Shown here: positions 43,030-55,439 of the stretch, piece after piece
How positions within the stretch are numbered: position 1 is the first letter of the stretch
How the letters are laid out: each line of letters begins with the position of its first letter
DNA from: Apolygus lucorum
Lineage: Eukaryota > Arthropoda > Insecta > Hemiptera > Miridae
Direction of reading: 5' to 3'
DNA length: 64,000 nucleotides
Assembly: GCA_009739505.2 (NCBI GenBank)
Contig: CM019174.2
Span: forward strand, 25,844,032-25,908,031
Made by a program: the position numbers and the translations under genes
The notes under the pieces: generated by a model
The model's input: the letters and a program-made list of their open reading frames with translations, nothing else
Told to the model about the DNA's origin: nothing
The model's database searches: none

Positions 43030-44150
43030 TCATTCCACTATGCATATTCTGCATGGTCTCCGGCGGATTTCGGTTTCTTCTACTTCTGCGAAGACGTAGC
43101 TGGTCTGCATGGAGACCAATCCTCTTGATTTTGGGTAGAAGTCCGGTATGAAAGATCGCCTGTTTTCTTGTGGATCACTGCTGGTGTCCACTCTTGGTCG
43201 TTCTTCCTCTTGAACCATTCGGGCTGACGAAGTGCCGTTCTGAAAAACCTTTGTCGTGATTCAGCTTCATTTTTAGCGCCTTTCTGTCAGCAAGAGCACG
43301 ACGATCCAGACCCAAGCTCTGGAGGAAAGTCCGAGGCTGGCGGCCTAGAAACATTTCACTTGGAGTACGTCCTGTTGAAGAGAATACGGAATTTCTGAAT
43401 GCAAAAAGCATAGCTTGCAATCTGTGTTCAGTGTCAGAAAATTGGTCCTCTGATTTTTCAAATCGTGTTTTGAACGTTCGAATGGCTCGTTCCACTAGTC
43501 CATTTGTGCGGCTATGGTAGAGCGTTGTTTGCAACAAATGGAAGCATTCTCTGAAACAATCGTACTTAGACGTCCAAATCTGGAGCATAATGTTCTCAAC
43601 ACCTTGATGGAGCCATCAGTTGTAGCATCATGGAGTCTGAAATTTTCTAACCCCCTGGAATATGCATCAATTACAACAAACCACATTTTCCCAGCATAAA
43701 GACTCGCATAGTCAATATGAATGCGGTCCCAAGGTCTTTCCGGCATGTTCCATAGGTGGAGAGGTGTTTCCTGTTCATCAGTTCGCAAAAACGTTGACAT
43801 GTACTGCACTGGTCAACTAAATCTTCTATTTCCTTGTTGCAGTTCGGCCACCAGATGGTATTCTTAGCAATGTTCTTCATAGTTGAGGCTCCAAGATGAG
43901 TTACGTGGAATTTATGAAGAATAACTTTTCGAAAATAGTTCGGTATTACAATCCTGTCATGCCACATCAGCAATCCTTCTCCAACCTGAAGTTCATTTCT
44001 CTTCGTATGAAATGTATGTAGTTCAGTTTTTAGTATGGACAGCTCAGGCCAACCTCTGTTAGGGAATGAAATTACTTTCTGTAATTTGCCACAGACACCC
44101 TTGTGATTCTGTTGTGAGGAAGCTCCACTGCCCAAAAATTTGGGCTCGTC
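43030..44150 (-). pseudogene. Ty3/gypsy integrase 2, multiply frameshifted
   Basis: Read on the minus strand, the integrase is spread over at least three frames. The HHCC domain (FHVTHLGAS...CSTCQ) is at about 44150-43800. The catalytic core start (RPWDRIHIDYASL, first Asp) is at about 43809-43550. Then come YHSRTNGLVERAIRTFKTRF (third acidic residue) and a C-terminal WFKRKN...KTGDLSY region to 43030. The second catalytic site reads VSENAS instead of VSDNG, and the segment after it is disrupted. It is the same lineage as element 1 but clearly older. The upstream side is cut by Rep-A copy 8. Confidence 0.85.
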
Positions 44151-44162
44151 CAAAACAAAAAA

Positions 44163-44575
44163 CGCTGCAAATTATTACACAATGGTTTATTATTTTTCTA
44201 TATAGATCACTCGTCTGCAAAGCCACCAACCACCCAACATGAAGAAAAACATCGATCGCATTTCGGTCAGCTATAATTTGAACGGAGATTAGGCCTCTTT
44301 TGCGATGCACACTCGTAAGTCCAACCCTTAAATTCTCGTAGGGAGCGAACGGTTTGTCCTACAGGGCTCCGCGTGGTCTCAAAAAATTCTAAACATTCTA
44401 TACTATCTTAAATTGATAGAAAAACAGTACCTTTATATCAAAATTTTTTGAGTTAGGGCATTTTTAAAATTTCAAACGTAGGTACCTTGAAACGTAAACC
44501 AACAAATTTTGAGGGGGTGTTGAAAATTTTTCTTTCTTGGTCGATTCCAAAGGTTCATTATTGAAAATAATAAAC
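44163..44575 (-). mobile_element. Rep-A copy 8, internally deleted
   Basis: Both ends are intact (CGCTGCAAATTATTACAC after AAAA; GAAAATAATAAACC). The core from the TTAGAAGTGACC block to GCCAAATTTTT is deleted. It truncates the gypsy-2 integrase. Confidence 0.85.
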
Positions 44576-46412
44576 CAATACTCCAAAATGGAAATTGGAA
44601 AACCTCGTTGAACATCTTTGAAACTTTTAATTCATGGGAAAACGTTGCTCGTTGTTAAACGCAATATAGGCCAAATATGTGGTCGGGAGTCATTTACAAG
44701 TACATAATAACCCTCCCCACTTCATTGTCTTAGGTGGTTGGATGGAGGGGGTAGTTTTAATATTAAGGCGCTACGGGGTTAAGGCGTTTAATAAAAACAT
44801 CCGAAGGAGGGAAGGGAGGAAGAGCTTTTTCGGCTGTTTATCATTTAAGGACGGTTATATGAAAAAAAATTAAGGAGAGGGGAGTTTTGGGTAAACAAAA
44901 AATCCGCTTTTTTCCGAGAGGATTAAAAATGTTGGAGAAATGAAGATAATAATTATACGAAGCATATTAACCGAGAAAGAGATACGATTTTTTGTCTTCA
45001 TATTATCAAGTAATGGGGTAGTTATTGATTAGGAGCTCTTTTTCGGTTCCTTCGTAATTTCGCCCCTGGCGTTGCTCTCTAATGACTTCACATATAAAAT
45101 ACGTTGTGCAGAACAGTTTCAGAAGATGATCCTAAGAGTGGTTTCAAAACCAAAACATACATCACTTGAATTTCTCTTTCTCAGTCATGGCGAACTTTTC
45201 CACAAATATTGTTAACTTGAATTTCCGGCGTTCTGTTTGTGAATTGGTTGATTATTGATGGAATGTGAGCGTAAACCAGCTCGCCCTTGACCGTCCTCCT
45301 ATCAGAATAGTCAGAAAAGTCAACGAACTATTTCAATCAACGAAAAGTCAATGAACTCTGGCACTATTTCTATATCGAGAAATGCATCTTTGAGTTAATC
45401 CCTTGTATCCTTCATATTCATTTTGGGTCCTCCAAAATCAAAATTTCTTAACAATTTTGTCCGTTTCTGATGATTTGCCGTTGATCAATTCCTTATCCCA
45501 GGCATAGCTACACGAAATCATCAATTTTGTACAAATGGAGAAAAAATTCTAAATTGGGGTGAATTTCAGCTTTTTGTGTTCAATATTGAGGAGGAGAAGA
45601 TGAATCGAAGTACTAAATCAAAAACATAAGGTTTAAGAAAAAATTGTCTTCTTTCTACCTCCATAAGGACACTTCTTTTAGGAGGAACTTTTTCTTCACC
45701 TTTCAGGTTTTGTGATTTTTCCAAAACGGCTCTTTTTTTTTGAAAGATTTTTTTGTCAATTAAAATTCCCAAGATTTCTTCTTTCTACAGATTGTTAAGA
45801 GCGATTGTATGATAGTACCTAGCGATTGAGGTACCCGGAAACATCATAGAAAATATCATTTGAAGGCTTAGTTTTGAAAAATCATAAAAAATGTGACTTT
45901 TTTTTAAGAAAAAAAAAATGTTATAATTTGTGTAGGTTTTATTTTTTTAGGAGGTATTGTGGGTGTGAAAGTAATGTGAAGCAACAATCATAAGATTTTA
46001 TTCGTGCGTCGTTTATGTACGAAATAAAATCAGGAGCTAACTTCGTGGGTAGTCTCTTATTAGGGGGCAGGTTACAAAGAACGCCTCCCCAAAGTGGTTT
46101 TGGGAAGTCACTAACCAAACCTCTTTTTTCCCTAAGCATCCCTTGAAGATTATGATGTTATTAGAGCTTATAGTAAACTCAATTTTCCCTCACTCCTTTC
46201 AGCTCTTAAGTACCTGATTTTGACCCCTTTTACGAACGCGGAAAAAAATCCCGAGAAAAAACGGGAAGATTTCAAAGGAGAAGTTGAAGCTTATGAATGG
46301 ATTTAGTGTGCTTCTTGACTTTCATTTCCAACTGTCGGAAGTTTGGAAGGACTTTATCGTAAATAATCCCCAGCTTTCTATTGTAGGTCGGATACTGAGA
46401 ATTCATTAAAAT
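44576..46412. other. Unassigned AT-rich sequence
   Basis: TTTGGGTCCTCCAAAATCAAAATTTC near 45423 is a Rep-B remnant. At 45184 an acceptor-like TTTCTCTTTCTCAG precedes a short ATG frame, but no donor follows. No gene is supported. Confidence 0.35.
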
Positions 46413-46912
46413 CAGTGGCGTCTACTCCAGGCAAACATAGCGAACACTGTTTGCCTTACTAAAAATATGCAGAATGAATAAATTAATTTTTGTTGAGATT
46501 CTCCTATATTTCCATTTTTTGCAAGTACTTAAAATTTAGCAGATTTTGGAGTTTTTTTTTAAATAAAATTTAGGGACTGTTTCATGTTAACCGAGGAAGT
46601 TGGATGATAATAGGAGTATGTAATAAGTACGAATTTTGCCTAGCGTACTAGCCAGCAACACACCAGAGAACGATCGATTGCGAATGATACGTGAAGTAGC
46701 GCAGGGCCAGGCGATGCCAGGCAAACAGTTCAAAAAAACGAATTTTGCAGAACTGTTTTGGATGACAGGTGACGATCAGTGGGTAGGCGGTGTAGGTCAG
46801 TGTGGGGTCTAGTATTCCTATACCCCCACTATAGCAGCATCAGCCAAGGCAAACAATCGAGGAGCTGTTTCGTGGCCTTGAAAGCACAGAAAATTGGAAG
46901 ATGAGCCATGGG
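46413..46912 (+). repeat. Rep-F copy 1
   Basis: It starts CAGTGGCGTCTACTCCAGGC and includes GCAAACAGTTCAAAAAAACG and AGATGAGCCATGG. It is an inverted match to 52745-53260. CAGTGGCG termini are common in hAT elements, but I find no second end or 8-bp duplication. Confidence 0.65.
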
Positions 46913-46923
46913 TTACGCTTCCT

Positions 46924-48329
46924 TTGCAACCAGTTATCAAATTTCTTGAAGAAGGAATTCTTTATTTCTTTTAGTATGAGGCGTTTATTCCACCTAAATA
47001 AACTCGACTTTGAAGCGAAAACATGTTAGATAGTGTAGGCTTGTGTGTGCTCACACGTTGTGGACAGAGGGAGGGGGTTAAGCCTACCACTATCACCAAG
47101 GTATGAGCGTATCGTTCAACGAGTGATGACTATGTCGTTAATCGTTGAACAACTTTGGCACGAGTTCTGTGGGGGAAGAGAAAAAGCAAATACCAAAAAC
47201 ACTTATGACTAATTTTAAGTTAAAGGGTAGCGTGAATATATTTACCTGTGGCGAGGCGTAGACAATTTTGAAGTTCTGTAGCAATGTTATGTCGAAAATG
47301 TGTTAGCCTGAAGGGCGCATGAAATAGAAACAGATCACAAATGTGTCTGGCCTGAGGGGCTTAATTAACGATCCTGAAGGGATTATGCAAAAGATACCTG
47401 AGGTGTGTCGATGCACGTTCCTCGTACTAGTTATCTGAACCAGGGAAAGTCAAGAAAAACTAGAAGGTTTACAACTACTAGCTTTGATTTATTAAAGGAA
47501 CGAATTTAACGTGCAGCGCACGAAAAGGTCAAAAGCCTGAAGGGCGAACGAAAGAGGCATGGATATGACACAAAATAGAAATGGTTTTGTACAACAGTTC
47601 CGTGTGATTCTTTTACAATATCGTTTCCAATCTCAATCAACAATATCAAAGTTCCAGGTCATCATCAAAAGGCAGTTCGGTTTACAGTTAAGGTTTCGTA
47701 TCGTTTTCGTGTCTAAATTGTTACTAGTACTTTTACTCTAATCACAGCACTACTTTGGCCAAAGATTTAGTATGTTAGGTTTGTGCACTCACTCTGACAG
47801 GGCCCGAAGGAATTCTGCGCAGATTCGTGGCGAGGTGTTGAGGGTCGTTCTTCGCTGGAGCAGCAGGGGACTTCGCGGCGAATTACGTGAATTTAAGTCG
47901 ACTTTGTGGTTGAAATGTGCGCACAAGGTAGAACAGGGGGGGAAGAGCAGACTTGGCAGTGGGCAGGGCTCGCGGCTACCAATCTCTCAGACGGTTGTAA
48001 CTGGAATGAAGCGAAGCCGTTGAGCCTTCTGGAAAATCCGGTGCGACTCCCCACCCTCCACTAAGATGTTGTTCGTGGAGGGTTCTGATTGGCTGGACGA
48101 GGGACGTCAGCTGTTTTCCCTCGTCGGAGAGTTGGACACGCTGGGGGAGGTGGCATCCCGCTTGTCTGGGGAGTCTCAGGAGGGAGGCTAACTTAACCTA
48201 GCTCCGCCACTGATGATGGTGTTTCAGTGAGCGGGAGCTCACAATAGTGACAATAGCAAAGCTTGTGTTCTTTGCTGGAGCTTGATCTATACAGAAAAAT
48301 AATAAATCTTTGTGTAATAATTTGCTGCG
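46924..48329 (+). mobile_element. Rep-A copy 9, two fragments around an insertion
   Basis: 46924-47021 (CAACCAGTTATCAAATTTC to GAAGCGAAAACATG) and about 48215-48329 (to AATAATTTGCTGCG) are adjoining parts of the CAACCAG subfamily of Rep-A. Confidence 0.6.
47022..48212. mobile_element. Inserted GC-richer segment with one hAT-like end
   Basis: The right edge is CCTAGCTCCGCCACTG (48197-48212), the complement of a classic hAT terminus CAGTGGCGGAGCTAGG. No matching left terminus is visible. The phrase GCCTGAAGGGCG recurs (about 47307, 47535), and 47750-48190 is GC-rich. It could equally be an LTR or a host CpG-containing region. Confidence 0.35.
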
Positions 48330-48735
48330 TTTTTCATTCTTGTTTATTCCTCTCAGAGAGGTGTTTGCCTGACGAATATTCTCACCCGACGCCACTGATT
48401 AAAATTGAACCATTATCTTGTATGAGTTCACCCGTGTCAATGAATCAACTTTGCTCAAAAACGTCTAAATCGCAAATTAATTGAAACGTTTATAATTTTG
48501 AAAGAAGGCGAGAAAGCCAAAATATATTTTTATATATTTTTCGAAAACAAAAACATTTTAAATTTTATAGAAACGTTTGAGAAAATCATTGTAGTGACTA
48601 ACTTGCATATATACAGGGAACGAACCGGCTGATTTCATTCTTCATGGCATTGGATAATACGAGGTACTGAAAATTACTAGATTCAAGGAATTAAAAATTT
48701 ACATGGAAAATATTTGGATTCGCTTCTGTAGAGCG
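48330..48735. other. Spacer, nothing recognised
   Basis: AT-rich sequence without repeat ends or exon signals. Confidence 0.4.
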
Positions 48736-49320
48736 AATGAGGAATTTCACCGAATTCTGTTTGCATTTTTCCTGAATAGTTACTGGTGTCGGATAGATGA
48801 AAATCGGGCTGATTTCGGGAAATAAGTCTCCTGTTATTTTTAGGAGACAATCAAAATTTTTGATTTCAAAACTAACCGGGAAAATGGACGTGCAGCGGGA
48901 ACGCTCGCTGATTGGGCTGTTCGGATCGCCGTCTCCTCCCAGTGTTGCCCATTCGGACGACGAAATCGTGTTTTCTAAGAGAAAAATTTTCAAACAAAAA
49001 CAGGGGAAACCTAATTTCCCCCATCTTGCTTTTTCTATTTTTTTCTTCAGTTTTTCGATTTCGGACTTTATTGTTTCGTGAAATTTTGCATCTGAAGACT
49101 ATAGATTTCTCGATCTCGGCGCTTCTATCGGCCATAAATGAACTATTCCAGCATGACGTCATTTTCCCGGTTTTTTAAACATTCGTATTTTCTACACTGT
49201 TTTGTTTATTCGTAAGTTAGGAAGTTTGGGCTGAAAGTTTGCCTTAGGAGGTTTTTCGAGGTGCTGAATCCGATTTTTGGGTCAAAAATAGGAAATTCCG
49301 GCATGGTGAAATTCCTCATT
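48736..49320. mobile_element. Rep-G MITE, copy 2
   Basis: 585 bp with the same perfect 16-bp terminal repeats as copy 1 (AATGAGGAATTTCACC) and collinear, highly similar interior. Frame 48797-49081 corresponds to the copy-1 frame. Confidence 0.8.
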
Positions 49321-49524
49321 ATGAGTACAATTCATAGATTTATTTTAGTTTAGTTAGGTGGTGATAAGAAATTATAAATAATATTGGAATTTTGAAACGT
49401 CACTATCGGTCTCAAATACTATTGTTCCTTTGTTCCAGGTGAGTTTGAGCTTTCGGATCTCAGCGTTTACGTGAGTAAATTTGGCCTGTAATGACAAAGC
49501 CAAAATAGTTCTTCGACGGCTTTT
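49321..49524. other. Spacer with splice-like motifs
   Basis: TTTGTTCCAGGTGAGT near 49433 and TTTACGTGAGT near 49466 resemble donor sites, but no supporting reading frame exists. Confidence 0.3.
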
Positions 49525-49848
49525 GGTTTATTATTTTCAATAATGAACCTTTGGAATCGACCAAGACCGTTCGCTCCCTACAAAAATTTAAGGGTTTATA
49601 TTGAAAAAAAAATATATATATGTATAAATCAAAACACGAGTGTGAATCGCAAAAGAGGCCTAATCTTCGTTCAAATTAGAGCTGACCGAAATGCAATCAA
49701 TGGTTGGTGATTTTGATTTTTTTTTTTTGATTTTTTTTATTTATTTTTTTTGATTTTTTTATATTGGATGGTTTTTTATATTGGATGATTTTTTAGACGA
49801 GTGATCTATATAGAAAATTAATAAACCATTGTGTAATAATTTGCAGCG
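49525..49848 (+). mobile_element. Rep-A copy 10, internally deleted
   Basis: GGTTTATTATTTTCAATAATGAACC joins directly to GACCGTTCGCTCCC, skipping about 300 bp. The 3' end TAATAATTTGCAGCG is intact. Confidence 0.85.
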
Positions 49849-50886
49849 TTTTAAATTTTTTTCGTTAATAGAACGCTGTGATTCCTGATCCGAATGCAAT
49901 GAAATTCTAGGGTAATCCAATCGTCTAGGATCCTAAATCGGGAAACCATCCGGATTAGCTAGAGTGCAACGCAAATTCCACCGTCTCTCAGCAATGAAAC
50001 TGCATATTCCCTAATTAATTGCACGACATCGCACCATATTTTCTTATAGTTTTGCCCATTAAAAGAGTTTTGAATTTTAGAAATGTTGACTTTGGAAGAC
50101 CATTTTTTGTGATTTGCTGGATTAACAATTTAAATTTGGAACAACTAAGATTACACTTCTTTATTTGGTTATTTTCTAAATGTTCGTTTTAAATACACCC
50201 ATGAAAGGATTCAAATCTAGCAGAAAACGTTGTTTATGGAGCAGACTTGAAAGTTGGTTTACCAAACAATTTGTAGAAAAAATAAAATGCTCCGAAAAAG
50301 AACTGGATTTCGTCGCGGAATTTGAACTTCTGCCAAGCTAAACAAATCTTTCTTTTGCGGAGAAAAAAAATAAAGGTTTAAAGAGAAAAGAACATAATCT
50401 TCAGATCGACGAAACCCGCGTCTTGTCGAACTGCCTAAAAATATCCGTTTTCCTCCGACTGCTTCCATAAACTAAACTGAGTCAGTCGGTTCGACCTCGA
50501 TCCAGAATTGGGTTGAAGCGTTGGGCCTATTGTATGTAAGAAAGGCGGAGGCGAGGGATTCATTTCAAAAAGAGGGATTCCAGTTTCAAAGATTGTTTGG
50601 ATTGAGAAAGCACTTGAGGAAGTTGGAGCTTTTTCGAACGTTCCAACGACTAGGAGGAAATAGTCGTATGTGACTCAAACGTTTCTATCTTGAAAGGGGG
50701 AGATGATGAAATTGCAAGATGCGGGAGTGACTTCGAAGAGTGATTTTCCAGGGTGAATTCAGTAACTTATAAGAGAATATGAAGTAATGCTGTCTTTAGT
50801 GGGGATGGTTACTGGAAGATGTGTTACTAAATTTCATACTGAGTATGCAATTCAGTAACTCCATCATTAGAAACCACACATTAAAA
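49849..50886. other. Unassigned sequence
   Basis: No repeat ends, tandem repeats or convincing exons are seen apart from the 60-bp segment that begins at 50887. Confidence 0.4.
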
Positions 50887-50946
50887 AAAATCGGCATTAT
50901 TATACGGGATTAAATTCATCGGATGAAAGTTTCTTAGGTAACAAAA
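50887..50946. repeat. 60-bp direct repeat flanking Rep-A copy 11 (left)
   Basis: AAAATCGGCATTATTATACG through TTCTTAGGTAACAAAA is repeated at 51605-51664 with a single C/T difference. It is absent from other Rep-A copies. Confidence 0.95.
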
Positions 50947-51604
50947 CGCTGCAAATTATTACACAATGGTTTATTATTTTTCTATATAGATCACTCGTCT
51001 ACAAAATCACCAACCATCCAATATGAAAAAAAAAAAAAATCAAAAAAAAATCATAAAAAAAAAATCAAAATCACCAACCATCGATCGCATTTCGGTCAGC
51101 TCTAATTTGAACGGAGATTAGGCCACTTTTGCGATTCACACTCGTGTTTCGATTTATATATATATATTTCAATATAAACCTTTAAATTTTCGTAGGGAGC
51201 GAACGGTTTGTCCTACAGAGCTCCGCGTGGTCTCAAAAAATTCTAAAAATTCTATAGAATCTTAAATTGAAGAAAAAACAATACCTTTGTATCGAAATTT
51301 TTTGAGTTAGGGCGTTTTCAAAATTTCAAAATTGATTTTGGAACCCTTAGAAGTGACCTACGTACGAACCAAAAGCTTCGGGGCACAACTAGACCCCAAA
51401 TGGAGCCTACATACCAAATTTCATCAAAATCGGTCAATGCTAAGTGGCAAAAGTGCCGCGTACGGCGGACGGACGGCCAAATTTTTATTCGATTTTTGGA
51501 TTCTACGTACCTTGAAACGTAAACCATCAAATTTTGAGGGGGTGTTAAAATTTTTTTTTTTTTCTTGGTCGATTCCAAAGGTTCATTATTGAAAATAATA
51601 AACC
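50947..51604 (-). mobile_element. Rep-A copy 11, full length, reference copy
   Basis: 658 bp from CGCTGCAAATTATTACAC to GAAAATAATAAACC. On the minus strand the order is: terminal inverted repeat, CTTGGTCGATTCC mirror block, GGCCGTCCGTCCGCCG, core GACCGATTTTGATGAAATTT, TTTGGGGTCTAGTTGTGCCC, GGACAAACCGTTCGCTCC, internal inverted repeat of the 5' end, and a 21-nt tail. It is flanked by a 60-bp direct repeat. Confidence 0.92.
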
Positions 51605-51664
51605 AAAATCGGCATTATTATATGGGATTAAATTCATCGGATGAAAGTTTCTTAGGTAACAAAA
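51605..51664. repeat. 60-bp direct repeat flanking Rep-A copy 11 (right)
   Basis: Partner of 50887-50946, with TATATGGG where the left copy has TATACGGG. Confidence 0.95.
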
Positions 51665-51905
51665 ATTGGTCAAGTCAATCTTTTTGGAAGATTGACGGCG
51701 CTCCAAGAAGATGAATTTGTAGGGAAACCATACCATACCATCACAACCACACGATCCCTGGAAATGTCATCCGATTCGGGAAAAAATTGTAAAAGTTATG
51801 GATGGGATGAAATTTGAGTAAACATTTTGATCAGGGGCGTCTCGTGAGAATATTCGTGAGGCAAACTGCTTGGCCAGTCACAGAGGAATAAACAATAATG
51901 AAAAA
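51665..51905. other. Spacer
   Basis: CAGGGGCGTCTCGTGAG...GAGGCAAAC (about 51835-51872) resembles the start of Rep-F. Otherwise nothing is recognised. Confidence 0.35.
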
Positions 51906-52555
51906 CGCTGCAAATTATTACACAAAGGTTTATTATTTTTCTGAAGATCAAGATCAGCTTTACCCTCGTCACTACCTACCAATCATGTTTTCGCTTCAAA
52001 ATGTTGTTTATTTAGATGAAATAAACCCCTCACACTCCATTTGAAGAAATAAAAAATTCCTCGGTTTAGAAATTTGATTACAGGTTGATTAAGGAAGCAA
52101 AACATGTACAACCCAAAGAAACGAACAGTGATTGCATTTTGGTCAGCTAAAATTTGTAAGGTGAAAAGGCCTCTTTTGCGATTCACACTCGTGTTTCTTA
52201 TTTATCGTAAGTTCAACCTTCAAGTTCTCATAGAGAGCTAACAGTTTATCCTCTGGGTGGGGTCATTCGATTCTAAAAATTTAATGGTACCTATCTCAAA
52301 TTGGTGAAAAAACGAGAGTTTTCGAGAGAGGGGGCCTTAAGAAGTTACAGCCCTAATGTTTCACCGCTCAGAAGTGACTGACAAAACCTTCGGGGCACAA
52401 GTAGACCCCAAATGGAGCTCTTATCTATACCAAATTTCATCAAAATCGGTCCATGATAATTAAGGAAAGTTCCGCGGATGGACGGATTTTTTTATATTCG
52501 ATTTTCAAAATATACGTAGTAGCTACCTACCTCAAACGTAAACCATCGGGGGGTT
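51906..52555 (-). mobile_element. Rep-A copy 12, CAACCAG subfamily, 5' end lost
   Basis: CGCTGCAAATTATTACAC (after AAAA) through GCGATTCACACTCG and TTTCATCAAAATCGG to CAAACGTAAACCATCGG, where it stops before the hairpin end. Confidence 0.8.
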
Positions 52556-52744
52556 CAATATTATGCAATTATTTCCAAGTAGGTACCTAACAGCAAGAAA
52601 AACGATTAGGTACAGTAAAATCGGGAACGGGACACCAGTCAGCGCCAGGCAGCCGCTATTTGCGGTGGCGAAAAAACTAAGTTTTCCTTCCTGGAGATAA
52701 TGTGGTTGGATGGATATGCTATGTCTTGCCATGCATGGGTTAAT

Positions 52745-53260
52745 TAGTATCCATGGCTCATCTCCCACGTTTCTCTGCTTTCAAGGTCACAAAACAGTTC
52801 TCCGATTGTTTGCAACAGCTGATAGCGTGGTGGTGGGGGGTATGGCAATACTTGACACCGCAATGACCCCCCGCCACCCGCCAATCATCGCCTCTCACTC
52901 TAAACAGTCCCGAAAAATTCATTTTTTTGAACTGCTTGCCTTGCATCGCTTTGCCCCGCGCTAGTTCGCTTATCATCTGCAATCATCTACATTACCGACC
53001 TCTCCAAGTCTATGGTGTGTTGTGGGCTAGTATCCAAGGCAAATACGTACTTTCTTATTCCATTCTCCTATTTCATCTAATTTACTTGGTAATAATGAAA
53101 AAGTACCTAAATTATATTAAAATTTTCCAAAATTGGCTATTATATTACTTGCAAAAAATGGGAATATAAGAGAATCTCAACAAAAATTAATTTATTCATT
53201 TTTCTTATTTTTAGTAAGGCAAACAGTGTTTGCTATGTTTGCCTGGAGGAGGCGCCACTG
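52745..53260 (-). repeat. Rep-F copy 2
   Basis: Inverted match to 46413-46912, ending GGAGGCGCCACTG at 53260. The two copies share GTTTGCCTTACTAAAAATA and other blocks with moderate divergence. Confidence 0.65.
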
Positions 53261-54477
53261 ATTTTGATTTTGAAAGACACTTTTAACGTTGAAAATTAAA
53301 AACAATACTTCCACTACCTTAGTATACTTGGAAGCATAAGTAACATTTTGCTTCCTTACTTTTGAAGATAGACATTAGCCTTTGTACAGCGGGGCAATAA
53401 AATTTGTGTTCTCAAAAGTCGAAATTTTGCGTTTAAAACCTTTTTGAAGATTTTTGGTTGCGTGAATGTTTGAGGCAAAACCAGTTGAAGATGAATTTGA
53501 TGGAATTTTCAGGAAAACAGATTCTACCTGTGGTAATCAATACCCATGCAATTTTTGCCAGGTAGCTTTACTGCCCTCTAATTTGGAAGAGATTTTTTCT
53601 TCCTGAGTTTTAGCACTGCATAAATAGCCCGTTGCCGCTCCAATTCACCTCTCCTGGATCATGGACTGCGATGCAATGAAGAACGGCGAACCCATGATCC
53701 AATGGATCCCTCTCCTCTCCACCCATGGATACTATCCCCATAAACACTTTCAAGCATCCATCCCACTCCCGAAAGGAATCCTTCCGACTTGCAGGGAAAC
53801 ACGTGGCAACGCCGCATTCACGTGGGATCATCTTTCCCTTTCATCCCAGACCTCCTGAGTCTCCCAGACTCAACTATCGTCCGGTCAATGGGGCTTCTCA
53901 TGAGGTCCGATTAGTGCTTCCTCATCCCCCGCATTAACATAAGCCTATTTTTTCGTCGAAGGATTTAGGTTCGTTTAGTCTCCTCCATCGAACACCCCCA
54001 AATCATTCTGGTTTTTTTTCCGGACTAGATGGCCAAACTGTCTGGGCAACCAGCAAAGCTTGGGAGTGTTCTGTACTTAGGGTATCACAAATAACTCACG
54101 GGTTTGGTACTAAATCAAACTGTATTCAAACTGTCTCATCAAACAGTTTGATTTGATGAGGCCTCAGATAGACCAAGACGAAACATCAATCCACCAGATA
54201 GATACTCACCTTCTAAATACGGATAATGACTTGTTTTTTCCCATCACGCACGTAGATTCGATCCCATCCTCGTCGCCACTGTTCTGTACTTAGGGTATCA
54301 CAAATAACTCACGGGTTTGGTACTAAATCAAACTGTATTCACCAAAACGCTTTTACATAAACAAAGGGGCAAACTCCGTCAGACCCTGACTCCGTACCTA
54401 GTCCCCAGTGTTGCCAATCAAAACACAACAGGGAGAATCATGGAATTCATATTCAGGGAAGTATATACTTTAATAAT
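53261..54477. other. Unassigned; Rep-B remnant and a 61-bp direct repeat
   Basis: 53300-53500 is a degraded Rep-B 5' end (CTTAGTATACTTGGAAGC). 53610-53940 is less AT-rich, with CATAAATAG upstream of an ATG frame (53661-53858), but no family is recognised. GTTCTGTACTTAGGGTATCA... (61 bp) occurs at 54068-54128 and 54281-54341 around a 152-bp segment. Confidence 0.45.
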
Positions 54478-55439
54478 TTTGCTTCCGAGTCTACCAAGGT
54501 GGCGGAACCATCTAATTCACTCTTCGAAGACAAAAACGCTGCAAATTATTACACAATGGTTTATTATTTTTCTATATAGATCACTCGTCTACAAAATCAC
54601 CAACCATCCAATATGAAGGGGAAAAAAAAATCAAAATCACCAACCATCGATCGCATTTCGGTCAGCTCTAATTTGAACGGAGATTAGGCCTCTTTTGCGA
54701 TTCACACTCGTGTTTTGATTTATATATATATATATGCATATTGCGTGCATCTGGCGTCCGCCCTACAGAAAGTTACATTCAAAGTGGCGTCCGGTGCAAA
54801 GTGGCGTCCGTATACGGACGTCATTTTACACAACAGGCTCATCTTGTACAGAATGACTCATTGAGGCGTCTCCCCCTTTTTTAGGAGGACGTCATTTTGA
54901 CGGTTTTCTTCAGCAAACGTATAGATTTAGTGCACGCAATTTCCGCTAGGACGCTGCGCACGTTTCGTATATGATTTGCAAAAGTTAAACTTTACACGAA
55001 GCGGTGGAAGTGGCGTCCAGGTTGCAATCCCCGGTTCGCCCACTCCAGCAGCCATCGAACTAAAACACCTGGAACGCCGTCTCAGCGTCCTCAATTTCTG
55101 ATGATTTTCACGTACAACCAATCGTTCCTAGGGAAAACTAACTTCCTCATTTTCCACCCCACAAAAATCGTTCACCACTCATTGGAAAGCTCTCAATTTA
55201 TTGAACATAAGGCATAATATGTCTCTCGTGGTTGAGTACTTGTACGAAAGCGGTATCCACCGTTTGTGTTTTAGTAAGAAGCTTTTTCATTTGGTTGCTA
55301 ATTTTTTACTTCTGAATGGTTTTTCACGAACCTACCTCAACACCAAAAACCGCGCAAAAATCTTAGCTTTATAATATTTAAAGTTGAAAAATATTCAACA
55401 ATATTGAATTTCGGGATAAAAGCGTCCTAGCAACGTAAA

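Noticed and set aside
45171..45250. Acceptor TTTCTCTTTCTCAG followed by an ATG
   Set aside because: The frame stops after 23 codons with no donor or similarity.
46413..48212. A single 1.8-kb hAT element from CAGTGGCG to CGCCACTG
   Set aside because: Rep-A fragments lie between and the flanking 8-bp sequences do not match.
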